A stretch of DNA of 64,000 nucleotides, taken from the NCBI GenBank assembly GCA_016630955.3, contig CM049996.1:1612001-1676000 (forward strand), written 5' to 3'. Of the stretch, positions 1 through 10,501 are shown piece by piece. How positions within the stretch are numbered: the first letter of the stretch is position 1; every line of letters begins with the position of its first letter. The position numbers and the translations under genes were made by a program. The DNA comes from Didymella arachidicola. Taxonomy: Eukaryota; Ascomycota; Dothideomycetes; Pleosporales; Didymellaceae. The notes below the pieces were generated by a model that ran no database searches, was not told the DNA's origin, and worked only from the letters and a program-made list of their open reading frames with translations.

Positions 1-1
1 T

Positions 2-1768
2 GATCGGTCTACGTTAGCGCGGAGGCACAAAGGGGTTTCAACTTCTAGGGAGGTCAAAGCAGTTAACCAACGGAAACTCAACAACACTGAAGAACAAGAG
101 CTTATTAAGCTTATTAATAAGCTTACTGAGGACGGATTCCCTCCTAACAGGCTTCAAATCCGAAATTACGCGTCTAAAGTAGCTGGTAGCAGCGTCTCTG
201 ATAGCTGGGTTACTCGCTTCCTCCACCGTCACACAGCTGAACTGGTCACCAAATGGGCAACAGGGAAGGATCGCAATCGCCACCAAGCTGACTCAGGGGC
301 TTCTTTTGAGGCCTACTTCACACTTCTACACAGCAAGATAGCTGAGTACAGCATTGAGCCTCAGCACATGTACAATATGGATGAGAAGGGCTTCATGATC
401 GGGGTACTTGAACGTGCAAAACGAGTGTTCTCCCGGCCACTGTGGGACAGCAAGCAAGTCAGAGGTACTCTCCAAGACGGCTCACGGGAGTGGATCACGC
501 TTATTGCTTGCATAAGTGCCTCAGGGGAAGCCCTGCCAGCAAGCCTCATATACCCAGCAGCCAATCAAGCTATATACTCAGGCTGGGTGGAGGATATCAA
601 GCCAGGGGAACACTCAGTCTTTGTCAGCTCATCTAGTACAGGCTGGAGCAACAACGAGATAGCTCTTGCCTGGCTTGAACAGGTGTTCGATCGCGCTACT
701 AAGGCCACAGCACGGAGAAAGTATCGTCTTTTGATACTTGACGGCCACGGGAGCCACGTTACCCCTGACTTTATTGAGTACGCCAACCAACGCAAGATAC
801 TCGTGATGATCCTTCCCCCTCACTCAACACACAGGCTCCAGCCACTGGACGTTTGCCTGTTCTCACCTCTGGCACGAGCATACTCAAATGAGCTTACGCA
901 GTTCCTCCAAAGCAGTCAGGGGACCTCTCCAGTCACTAAATCAAACTTCTTACACCTGTTCTGGGCGGCGTGGCAGAGCTCATTTCAGGAGTCAACAATC
1001 GTCAACTCCTTTGCAGCCACAGGGATATGGCCCCCTGACGCCTCTGCTGTACTCAAACAAGTCAACAACACTTATACAGACAAAGAAGAACAATCAGGAG
1101 CTCTTAGACCAACAGACTGGAGGCGTATAAGGCAGGTACTTAAGGATCATGTGAAGGAACCTGACAGTGAGGCAGTGCGGGAGCTGACAGGGGCAATTCA
1201 CTCTCTTACTGCCCAGGTTGAGCTGCTTACTGAGCAGAACAAAGGCCTGCAGGAGTCTCTTGCACACAGGAAGAAGCACAATAAGAAGAGTAAGCCCCTG
1301 AGTCTCCAACAGCGGAAGGAGTACCAAAGTCAACCTGTATTTTGGTCTCCTCGGAAGGTCAGAGAGGCACACTATCGTCGGAAGATCAATGAGCAAGAAC
1401 AGGAGGAGCAGCATCTTCAAAAGCTACGTCAGAAGCAAGAGCAAGTAGCAATTAAGCTTCAGAGAGCAAGAGAGGCTCAGGAGAAGCGTACAGAGCGTGA
1501 GAGAGCTAAGGAGGTGAGGGTGCAGGAGAAGGCTAAGAAGGCAGCTGAAGCGCAGCGTCAAAGGGACGCTCGTCAAGCTACTACTGCTATCCAATTATCC
1601 CAAAAGGGTAAGCGTAAAGCCTTAAAAGCTACCTCAGGTAGCAATAAGCGTCAGAAACAAGCTGGTGATGCTGGTGGTGCGAAAGAAGCCCCTGAGGCAC
1701 CCTCAGCTCCTCCACCAGTCACTACTCGCCGCGGACGCAACGTTAGGCTTCCAAGTAAATACAAGTAG
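2..1768 (+). CDS. Fot1/pogo-type transposase (DDE_1), N-terminus outside window
   Basis: The frame is open from base 2 with no stop until 1768, so the visible part is about 588 codons and the true start lies upstream. It begins inside the N-terminal helix-turn-helix, followed by a Tc5/CENP-B-type DNA-binding region (SDSWVTRFLHRHT) and the DDE_1 catalytic domain. Acidic residues are seen in NMDEKGF (codon 380-382), in LILDGHGSH (740-742) and in LQPLDV, with 35 residues between the second and third, as in Fot1-like enzymes. The C-terminal third is a long Lys/Gln/Glu/Arg-rich coiled coil ending in a basic RGRNVRLPSKYK tail. There is no zinc knuckle, unlike families B and C in this window. It cuts and pastes DNA at TA sites. 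The frame is intact as far as seen, so the copy may encode an active enzyme. Confidence 0.88.
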   Translation, partial: DRSTLARRHKGVSTSREVKAVNQRKLNNTEEQELIKLINKLTEDGFPPNRLQIRNYASKVAGSSVSDSWVTRFLHRHTAELVTKWATGKDRNRHQADSGASFEAYFTLLHSKIAEYSIEPQHMYNMDEKGFMIGVLERAKRVFSRPLWDSKQVRGTLQDGSREWITLIACISASGEALPASLIYPAANQAIYSGWVEDIKPGEHSVFVSSSSTGWSNNEIALAWLEQVFDRATKATARRKYRLLILDGHGSHVTPDFIEYANQRKILVMILPPHSTHRLQPLDVCLFSPLARAYSNELTQFLQSSQGTSPVTKSNFLHLFWAAWQSSFQESTIVNSFAATGIWPPDASAVLKQVNNTYTDKEEQSGALRPTDWRRIRQVLKDHVKEPDSEAVRELTGAIHSLTAQVELLTEQNKGLQESLAHRKKHNKKSKPLSLQQRKEYQSQPVFWSPRKVREAHYRRKINEQEQEEQHLQKLRQKQEQVAIKLQRAREAQEKRTERERAKEVRVQEKAKKAAEAQRQRDARQATTAIQLSQKGKRKALKATSGSNKRQKQAGDAGGAKEAPEAPSAPPPVTTRRGRNVRLPSKYK

Positions 1769-1896
1769 CACAAGTAGTTCACATAGGTCTATTTACTACT
1801 CTACTACAATATTATACAATATTTGCTGTTGTTGGTGGCTCAGTAACCTTATTTTTCAACAAGTCGATAGGATCTCAGCGGGGCGTTACGCGATGG

Positions 1897-1920
1897 TGGG
1901 CGTCACGCGCACGGACTCGG
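1897..1920 (+). repeat. Right terminal repeat of family A element
   Basis: The core CACGCGCACGGAC lies directly before TA at 1921. Its reverse complement opens the copy at 25237. The subterminal string GCGTTACGCGA at 1884-1894 recurs beside the orphan end at 57265-57275. Confidence 0.75.
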
Positions 1921-1922
1921 TA

Positions 1923-3032
1923 GCGTGTGCAGCTTCAAAGCCTCAAAGCTTGTCATCAACCACGACTTAACGAGCCGTAAGACGAGTAGCACGATGCGCT
2001 TAGCATCTTCATACCCTCCAGACTTACGCCGAATCCTCTGCAAGCGCCGCATGTACAGAATCGTCTGAAATCCTCAATGCCCTCATAGCCCCAGAATCCA
2101 GAGATACCCTTCGCAACGACCTGATCAGTCTGCTCCTGCTAGATTTCTTCGGACAATTGCGGTGAAATTGAGCTCTTGCCGCTGTTCATCCCAATCTGAA
2201 GCTGCGCGATTTCAGAAGATGTCCCTGCGCATGACGGCGACCAACTTGTAGTATCGTCTTCGACAGCATGCAGCCCCTCGTGGCAGAAGTTGGCTACACA
2301 TCCGGAGCTCCAGGGTTACAAAGTTTCTTCAGTAGCGACCGAACCGGTTTCTGCAGGCTGGCGACACGATAGGTAAACCCACCGTGTGTTTTCATCGAGC
2401 TTTTTCCTTGACGTGAGAGGATCCTTCAATCCACGTCCGTGCATTTCCCGCCGAGGGACTTTGAGATCCATGGTACTAAATTGCCACTTCCAGGCTCTTG
2501 AACAGCGTATTTCGACAGGTCGATTGGAAAGAACGCCGACACGCGCGCACGTATCCCTATCGACAAATCGCAGTAAGGTAGCAGCGTCGATCGATCTTGT
2601 ACCGTCGTCGACTTCTTTTCATGTTGGTTTGCTGACCGGCAATACCGATTTTACGCGGTTGCACTACGCCAGGGACGACACCTAAACCGTCTTTCTGACC
2701 GCTCTACGACTTAAGAGGAAGCTCATAATGAAATTGTGGAAACTTCGCAGGAACAGCTTGGAACTGAACTCCGAATGATGCGTCATCCGTTGTTGCCGGT
2801 GAGCACGAGAGCCGTATGGAGTTTGGGTTGAGAGATAGACAGGGCGTCTAAGCTACTATAGGCAGGAGCAAACCCGCAGAATACGCGTAGACCAGGCTCA
2901 CAAATGAGACCCCGCGCAGCTTTGCGATAATGACCTCAATCAGGTTGTGCGACAAGCTTTTCGATGGGTGCTTAAATACGCCAAGGAAGCTTGACGGTCC
3001 CTGTACGCGCAGTTTCGTCCTCAATCGTTGCC
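1923..3032. other. Intergenic, no gene recognised
   Basis: About 1.1 kb between the transposon and the carboxypeptidase gene. Only short unconvincing frames are present on both strands. The last few hundred bases should carry the carboxypeptidase promoter, but no clear TATA box or repeat stands out. Confidence 0.5.
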
Positions 3033-5117
3033 ATGTTCAAGAAGACGGTGACCTCAGTAGCTCTTGCTTCGCTTGCGTTGCAAGCCAATGCTGTGTCAAA
3101 GAAGCAATGGTCCAAGCGTGCAGACCATCTATATTTGCCAAAGGAGACCAGCGACTACAAGACCGCTTATGCTCCGAGCAATGTCACCGTTCGCTACAAG
3201 AACCCTGGCATCTGCGAGACCACTCCAGGTGTCGACAGCTATTCGGGATACGTCGACCTTACGCCAGATGTACGTAGCTTTTTACTGGGATTTAATAAGC
3301 TCCTAACTCCGGTCAGGTTCACGTTTTCTACTGGTTCTTCGAGTCGCGCAACAAGCCGGAGTCCGATCCTTTCACGCTTTGGCTCAATGGCGGTCCTGGA
3401 TCAGACAGTCTGATCGGCTTGTTTGAAGAGAACGGACCTTGCATGCTGACTGAAAACCTGACAACGGTCAACAACCCTTACAGCTGGAACAATGTGTCCA
3501 ACATGCTGTATATCTCGCAACCCGTCGGTACTGGATTCAGCTATCAGAAGCAGGGTGTTGGCAGCTTCAACCCGTGGTCTGAGGATTTCCACTACAACTC
3601 GACCGAATGGCCGGCTACTGGTCGGTATCCACTCCTTTTGCCTTTGAATGAGGGCACAATTGATACCACCGATCTCGCTGCCGCTGCGACTTTCGTAAGT
3701 TGAGATGCCCTGAGCCTTGAAAACGATTTCTAACAGTTTGTAGCACGTTCTCCAGGCCCTGTTGAACACTATCCCCAAGTTTGACACCAAGATTGGCACA
3801 CCGAAGGATTTCAACCTCTTCACTGAGTCATATGGTGGTCACTACGGACCCGCTTTCTTCAACTACTTCTATGACCAGAACTTGAGGATTCAGAACGGCA
3901 GCATGCAAGGCTACCCTCTCAACTTCAACTCGTTGGGCATAATTAATGGCATTATCGACGAGTCTGTCCAGGCAGAATACTACCCAGAGTTTGCTGTCAA
4001 CAAGTAGGCCCAGACGTTACCTGAGAATATGAGTCTTGACTGACCTCTCCAGCACTTACGGCATCAAGGCCTACAACGACACCGTTTACAGCTATGCCAA
4101 ATTCGCAAATTTCATGCACAACGGCTGCCTCGATCAGATCAAAATTTGCCGTGCTGCAGCTGCAGGTAATGCCAGCTACTTTGATGCCGACGCACCAATC
4201 ACCAATGAGCAGCTGACGCCCGGTGTGTTGCAAATCTGTAACGAGGCCGCCGACATGTGCCGTGACAACGTCGAGTCGCCATACTATTACTACAGTGGCC
4301 GCGGTGTCTATGACATCCGCCGTAAGTGATATCAGTATTCAGCCTACGAGAACATTGAATGACCGTTACACAGACCCTTACGAGGATCCTACACCCCCGT
4401 CTTATTACCCTGATTATCTTAACCTGCCGGAGGTACAGCAGGCGCTGGGTGTGACTCTCAACTACTCAGGAAACAACGGCATTTACTACCAGTTCCAGAA
4501 CACTGGTGACTTCATTTACCCCAACTTTAGGCTGGATCTGGAGCATTTGCTTAACCAGGATGTGCGCGTTAGTCTGGCCTACGGGGATGCTGATTACATC
4601 TGTAAGTCTATACGCATGTCGTCATGTCTTTGAGATACTTGCTCATCTTATTTAGGCAACTGGTTCGGTGGCCAGGCCATCAGTCTTGCGGTTGAATACA
4701 CTCATAGCAAAGAATTCCGTGCCGCAGGCTACGAAGCTATGACAGTCGATGGTACCGAATACGGCGAGGTGAGGCAGTATGGCAACTTCAGTTTTGCGCG
4801 TATCTACGAATCGGGTCATGAAGTCCCCTACTACCAGCGTAAGCCTTCCCGAGATCCGCTAGAGTATAATGCTTTTCTGCGGTGAACGTGCGCTAACGTG
4901 GTGACTAGCTGAGGCTTCGCTCGCCTACTTCAACCGCACGCTGTACCACTACGACATTGCGACTGGCGAGAAGAAGGTCACTGATGACTATGATACGACC
5001 GGACCGGCGAATGCGACTCATACGAACTCCTTTGTGCCACTTACTACGAGCTATGTGCCGGACTTTCCGTCGCCGATCTACCATACAACCATGGCGACTG
5101 CGAGCTCAGGCTACTAA
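3033..5117 (+). CDS. Secreted serine carboxypeptidase (peptidase family S10)
   Basis: Seven exons: 3033-3269, 3317-3694, 3744-4003, 4053-4321, 4374-4601, 4656-4838, 4909-5117. All introns are GT-AG, 47-70 nt, and the phases give a 587-residue protein. Residues 1-20 form a signal peptide (hydrophobic ALASLALQANA). The substrate-binding WLNGGPG motif is at 101-107. The catalytic triad is visible as Ser234 in FTESYGGHYGP, Asp455 in GDADYICNW and His512 in YESGHEVPYYQ. NGGPGSDSLIGLF is the form common in fungal members. S10 enzymes remove C-terminal residues from peptides at acidic pH, either outside the cell or in the vacuole. The signal peptide and several NxS/T sites suggest secretion. Length and motif order fit an intact gene. 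The exact substrate preference cannot be read from the sequence. Confidence 0.93.
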
Positions 5118-7143
5118 AAGTGCCACGATATGCACTGGCGGTCATATTGGCTCATTCAACCATGATAATGTAGATAGGTAGCTCAATGATGCCAAACGTT
5201 TGCAAAATCCCTTGTTTAGTGTGGCAGCAGCTCAGATACGTGACATACTCCGCACGAAACAGTCAATATGTCTTTGCAAGCCTCTCGTGATGTAGAGGGT
5301 GCCTAATACCCCACACCTCCACTGCTCCCGGAAATGTGCCAACCAAAATCGTCTCTCCGCATGACTTGATGTGTTTTTTTAAGGATGCGAGACATGTTGA
5401 ATGCTGCAGCTGCATCGTTCACGATATAACCGCGTCAAACGATAATTTGGTCAGCTTCGAAATAGATGTCGCGCATCTGGTCTATTTGATCGTCTTTTTT
5501 ACCCACATCGGCCGGGTTGATGCATATAGCATCAACCTTGATCCGTCTGCTTTTATCTGAACCCTTCGCTTGAAACTCGTAGAGTGGCAAGACGCCAGAA
5601 CCATATCTGCTTAGATCACATGCACATTTCGTTGCTTTCGATGCAAGTATTGCTGTTGTCTTAATCCCACAAGTACCACGAGAAACAAAGCAATTCTCAA
5701 GAAACCCTGTTGTTTTCTCACAACCCTCTCACGGACAAACGCCGAGGACGTTAAGAGTAGAGGTTGCATGAGATCATGTCAACATCCTCGAAATCATCAA
5801 CTTCCGATACTCGGCGGATGAGTATCCTCTCCTGCAAGCATGGCCAGCCTGGGTCAATATAGCCGAAGATCAGGAATACACTACAGCAATGGGGATAGAG
5901 GGGCTCGAGATGCTGTGGAATTTTGAATCCATAGTGCAAGACCGAAAATTCTCGCAGATGGTGTCTTGTTGGCACTGCAGGAAAAGGATTGACAAGCATG
6001 ATGATGCGTTTGTGAAGCATTCTGCTGCCTGAAAAGCCTATCCTAACAACAGGAACAAGCAGGACTTATCTAGCTACACTGAACGTGGTACGGTGTTCTT
6101 TACAGTGGAAACTAAGCAAGGACCGCAACGCATGAAGTCGAGCTGAAGCGTGTTGAGTAAAGTTGTGCTGCGCCACAACAGCGACTTCAAATCTAAATTT
6201 CTGAAGTCTTCTGTACCTGAAGAATCTACGTTCGATTGGCGCACATTCTCACATGCCCGTCATGCCATCCCAGAGGCTATCATTATCCTGATCGATGCTT
6301 GACTCAAAGATAGATTTATCAAGGCCGAGGCCGTCGGCAAACTGAGTGTTGCAGATGCTCTCGTTGGCTACAGGACGGCACTTCATAACAACCATAAGGT
6401 GAAATGCATACGAAATGCCTTAAAAAAGGGTGCATCCATGAACCAGAGACTCGGGCAGCAGCAACACGCTTCGCATAAAGGCAGGCCAGATTCACCCATG
6501 ACCGCGCCTAACCACTCTGACATTTACCATACTCCAAACTACAAGAAGTTCCGAAGCCGCAGCCTGCAATAAGATCATTGGGACCACTTCGGCTGTAGTT
6601 TTATCGTATTCTTTCAGGCTAGGACTTGTATCGGCTCGGTTGCGGCAAAAGCGGATGGTTGTGGTCCGTGGACATGATCTGCTGTAAGACCCGCTAGTAT
6701 CTCGCCTTGTCTTTTAACACCTTAGTTGTCCTGTGTGGAGAATAGTTGAACACAAGGGCGACAGGATTTTAGCTATAAGGGTGTGTATTTGCATGCAATG
6801 TATGCAGAGGTGAGCACTGATTCCCTCTTGTTTCTTGGAGTTCAAAGCTTGTGTCCGCTTTTTCGTACAACACGGAAGTGTTTATATGCAGGTGCAGCCG
6901 CATTCGTTACAGCCAGGGGGTGCTATAAAGCGAATGTACGGGTAATGGTGAAGCTCAGGATAGTAAGCTGTGATGTGTGATACCTTCATTTGTATGATCA
7001 ATACAGACTACGAATCAAGAATCGCGAACGTTTTCCTCGCACTGGTGCACTGCGTGCTTTACCAGGTTCTACCAGCCCCTTCGATGGCTCCATCACTTGC
7101 GAAGATCAGTCCGAAGCCATCTCTTACTTTCCTGTGTACTTGT
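5118..7143. other. Intergenic, no gene recognised
   Basis: About 2 kb between convergent genes. A minus-strand frame of 89 codons at 5751-6020 and some shorter frames exist, but none shows a recognisable motif, signal peptide or splice context. Nothing else is evident. Confidence 0.5.
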
Positions 7144-8424
7144 CTAGGCATTTCCACTTCCCTTGTAGCTAGCACCAGGGAACTGATTGAAGAGCTGGTT
7201 ATCGAAAGTAGCCAGTTGAGGGCAACCAAATTTGGAGCTGAGAGGACCAAGCCGTTGGGTAGCCCAACCAAGGACAGACCCAACAACGCCAAGCAGAGGG
7301 TTGCTAATATCTGGGAGACCAGCCATAGATGCCTGCAGCAAGAAGCAAGCAGCCTTGTTGCCATCGGCAAGGTCACCGGCGTTGAAAGCACCACCGGTGA
7401 GGTCAGCGAGATCAACACCAGCGAAGGAGTTTGTTGTTCCAGTATTGCCACCAATACGCACGATGCCAGGGTACATCGCGTTGTTGGTCTGGATGTCGAG
7501 AACCACCTCTGGAATATTGTAGGCGTTGCTGAACGGGCGCTTGTACCAGTTGTCTGGGATACGCTCCTGGCCACGGTTGTGCACAAATTGTCCGGGAGCA
7601 TCACCGGTGACCGCGAAGAAGCTTTTGAGAACCTCTCGAGTAAGGAAACCACTTGGATTCTCGGCGCTGTGGTTGGACATGAAGTTCACGACAAAGTTGT
7701 GCGCAGCAGGCGCAACCATGCCGGAGAAGGCGCCGGAGAAATAGTACGGGTTGTTGAGTATGGACCAGCGAGTGACATAGTCAGACTGGGCAGCCATCTC
7801 GTCCAGTGTGTACTCTTCCGCGAGCTGGTAGAGGTGCTCCCATGACCGCATCTGGAAAACACCGACGTTGCCATTATTGAGGTAAGCATCGCCTCGAATG
7901 ATGGAGGCATCACCCTCATATTGATTGTGTGTACCGGCAATACCGGTTGCTGGGAAGATTGGAATGGTGGGTGTGAACTTTCCGCCAATGGACCAAAGGT
8001 TCGAGACAGGATCTCCGGCAAGAGCGGTGGAGACGACAGCTAAGAACAGCGAAAGATCAGGAGACATGCTGTATGCATCGCCAAGACCTTGAACAGTGTC
8101 CGCAGTAGTGAGCAGACCGTTGCGGGGAATGAAGCCGTGATTCGCAGCAGCGTTCAAGCCAGGGCATTGTCCGCGGATATCACCAGTTCGAGGTGACTGG
8201 AACTCATGACCACTACCGGAGCTGACATCGACGAGCTGGTCCGCAGCATTGAATGTGAGAGCTGGGCCTGAGGCTCCAGTATTGGGTCGTCCAGACTTGA
8301 ACGCGGGGTTGCGTGGTGGGGGCTCTTCACGCTTCTTGAGTGCCTTGTCCATCTCCATAACGTTGGGCCATGCGGCCACAAGTGGCGCAAGTGTCAATAA
8401 CGCGCTCGCAGAGGAGAAACGCAT
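7144..8424 (-). CDS. Heme-thiolate peroxidase (chloroperoxidase/unspecific peroxygenase family), secreted
   Basis: An unspliced 426-residue frame. The ATG at 8424 is preferred over an in-frame ATG 44 codons upstream, because it places a signal peptide (MRFSSASALLTLAPLVAA) at the N-terminus. The proximal heme ligand is Cys87 in GQCPGLNAAANHGFIPRNG, the family hallmark. The distal acid-base motif is E170-G-D172-A-S with Arg177 downstream. EGD is the form typical of peroxygenases, while classical chloroperoxidase has EHD. Known members use hydrogen peroxide to halogenate, oxygenate or peroxidise organic substrates outside the cell. Length is close to that of the long peroxygenase subgroup, which supports that assignment, but substrate is unknown. 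The gene is convergent with the carboxypeptidase across a 2-kb spacer. Confidence 0.88.
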   Translation of the reverse strand: MRFSSASALLTLAPLVAAWPNVMEMDKALKKREEPPPRNPAFKSGRPNTGASGPALTFNAADQLVDVSSGSGHEFQSPRTGDIRGQCPGLNAAANHGFIPRNGLLTTADTVQGLGDAYSMSPDLSLFLAVVSTALAGDPVSNLWSIGGKFTPTIPIFPATGIAGTHNQYEGDASIIRGDAYLNNGNVGVFQMRSWEHLYQLAEEYTLDEMAAQSDYVTRWSILNNPYYFSGAFSGMVAPAAHNFVVNFMSNHSAENPSGFLTREVLKSFFAVTGDAPGQFVHNRGQERIPDNWYKRPFSNAYNIPEVVLDIQTNNAMYPGIVRIGGNTGTTNSFAGVDLADLTGGAFNAGDLADGNKAACFLLQASMAGLPDISNPLLGVVGSVLGWATQRLGPLSSKFGCPQLATFDNQLFNQFPGASYKGSGNA

Positions 8425-10501
8425 GATGGTAGAGAAGTAAAGGTAAAAAAGGTGATTGTGCTGGGGGTGTGTTGAGTGACCCAATTGAGTTGTGGAAGGG
8501 TCGCCCTTGATAAAAGTATTTCTCCACATCCCATACGGGTAGGTATGTCCTGTCAAAATTCTTTACCTTAGGTGTCTCGAAGCTTCACTAGCAGCGATTC
8601 CTAATGCACGCCCGCCGATCTTTGCGGGGGTATTTCACGCCAAGTTGCCTCTGTGATCTGCTGGAGGTCGTCTTCCTGGGGTAAATTCTGGGGAGATTGC
8701 GCTATGGTGGTTGTGTACCCTTGCGCGGATGGAGGGCAGCCCGAAATACAGTAGTCTGCAACGAGCTGCCAAGTGGCCATGGTGGGTGCGAGTGACAGCT
8801 GCCCGCAGATCGGGAACACCCTTTTGTCGAGCCTTCCTTTCTTGGTACGACGTAATGTCTCGATCGGGACGAATCTGCGTCGAAGCGGTACTTTTAGTAC
8901 ACTGCGCAGGAAAGGTGACTAACGGAGGCATAATCATTGGATCAGGGTAGATATGCAACGAGAGGGTTGTGCCGCCATCATCGCCAAGAGCAGCCTCGAA
9001 GCTACAAGCTGCGGGATCTACCTCCTTGGTCTTGCAGATTCGCGATCGTCTGGTGCAGGAACTTTGAAGACACGGTCAACCCCAGACGATTTGATTGGGT
9101 GTGTTCGGCGACTTGGCGTTTGCCAGCCACACTTCCTGGATGGTTATCGTCAAAGTTTCAAACACTGACTCTCGAAAGCATGACACGAGAAATGCATGAC
9201 TTACTGCAGCTCAATTTACATTTTGCATCGGTGCTACTGTATTGTTGAACTGCAGCTCGGCGCCCGTCGCAGGTAATCTGGTAGGCGCGGACCTGGCGAC
9301 CGGTGATACCTGGGGATCCAACACCAGCGCAAGACGAGGAGGGTCTGTTTGCTGTTGATCACAACGCCACTGTTAACGGCGAAGCCTTCGGTATCCTTCG
9401 GTACTTCGAGCGTCGCTATGAGTCCGGCTTCCAGCTTCCATATCGATAAACGATCCAGCGTGCAATCCTCCTCACCCTCAGCAGCTGCAACTGCTGTTTC
9501 CTCGTCCAGAATGATCTCTATATTGGGGTTCTCGCCGACAATTGACGATTGAGGTGCTCAGCCTCGTTAGAGATTTAGAGTAAAAACGAGGTAGGCTTGG
9601 AGCAACGCGTGGGGTGCGCGCAGATCAAGCGTGGTTTGCAACGGTATGCCGGTATCCTCGAGATTCGGGAGTCACAGACCAATAGCAAACGAGCTGGTTC
9701 ATACCTTTCGAATGCATATAGCCTACCAATATTCCTCGCTTCGTGTAGCTGTTGTAGATATCGTTTTGATCAAACTCGAGACCACAACTCGTCGGGCCGA
9801 CATGCTAGACAGATCGTCCATCGCAAGGATCTTGTAAGCAACAAGAATGGCAACTTGATCGCTAGCCGTCACAACCAATAGCTGTTGACCTTCGCAAGAG
9901 CAGCTTAGGCGAGTGGCGTGCTCAATCGGAGCACATCGTGTAAGATTCATAGCTTCGCTGTTGGTGATGGTGGCGACAGAAGGACAGGTCTGAACAAGAT
10001 GACATCGTGGCAGCCACCCAGAGAATTATTGCGGACGGTTTGCTTGGAGAGTTATTGTGCTGCAAAGCGACAGTTCCATATTGCTTAATTCGATTAGCAA
10101 CATAATCATGTTTCAACCCGGGCCTCTTGATCGAATGGAGATCAGTCCAAGGCCAATCACAAGCCAGAAGGATACCTGATCTGTACAGCGACCATGTCCT
10201 CCGTACCGAAGATGGCGAGCGCTCGAGCGCTTCAGACTCGCGGGGATGTGCTAAGGACACAACCCATGATGGCCGTGCCCGTTTGATTTGAAGACTCTAG
10301 CTTGTGTACGTGGATAGTTGCTCCGGCGCGGCGTGTGATCCAAATCAAGAAATGATCTGGCGCGGACCGAGCAGAGATTACCCAGTACTAGGCAGGAGCT
10401 ACATGGAGTTCCAGGCGGGGTGATGCTGTGGCATGATGGCGGATCTCTGGCGCGTAGGCAGACTGCACTTTGCCCATGCTTCCTCGCTCCTTACTGACAA
10501 A
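8425..10501. other. Intergenic, possible old gene debris
   Basis: About 2.1 kb. The part next to 8424 should hold the peroxidase promoter. On the minus strand at about 9349-9540 there is a protein-like stretch (contains DEETAVAAAEGEED and EVPKDTEGFAVNSGV) without a start or splice context that could be completed; it may be decayed coding DNA. No RNA gene or repeat was found. Confidence 0.4.

Larger units (their letters stand above)
1..1920 (+). mobile_element. Fot1/pogo-type DNA transposon, family A, 5'-truncated by window edge
   Basis: The element enters from before base 1. It holds a transposase frame open to 1768 and ends in a terminal repeat at about 1897-1920. A TA dinucleotide follows at 1921-1922, as expected for Tc1/mariner-superfamily target duplication. 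The terminal repeat matches, in reverse complement with a few changes, the start of another copy at 25237 and an orphan end at 57297-57319. Confidence 0.85.

Noticed and set aside
7059..7845. Several frames of 190-290 codons opposite the peroxidase gene
   Set aside because: They are antisense or frame shadows of the peroxidase coding region and have no recognisable content.
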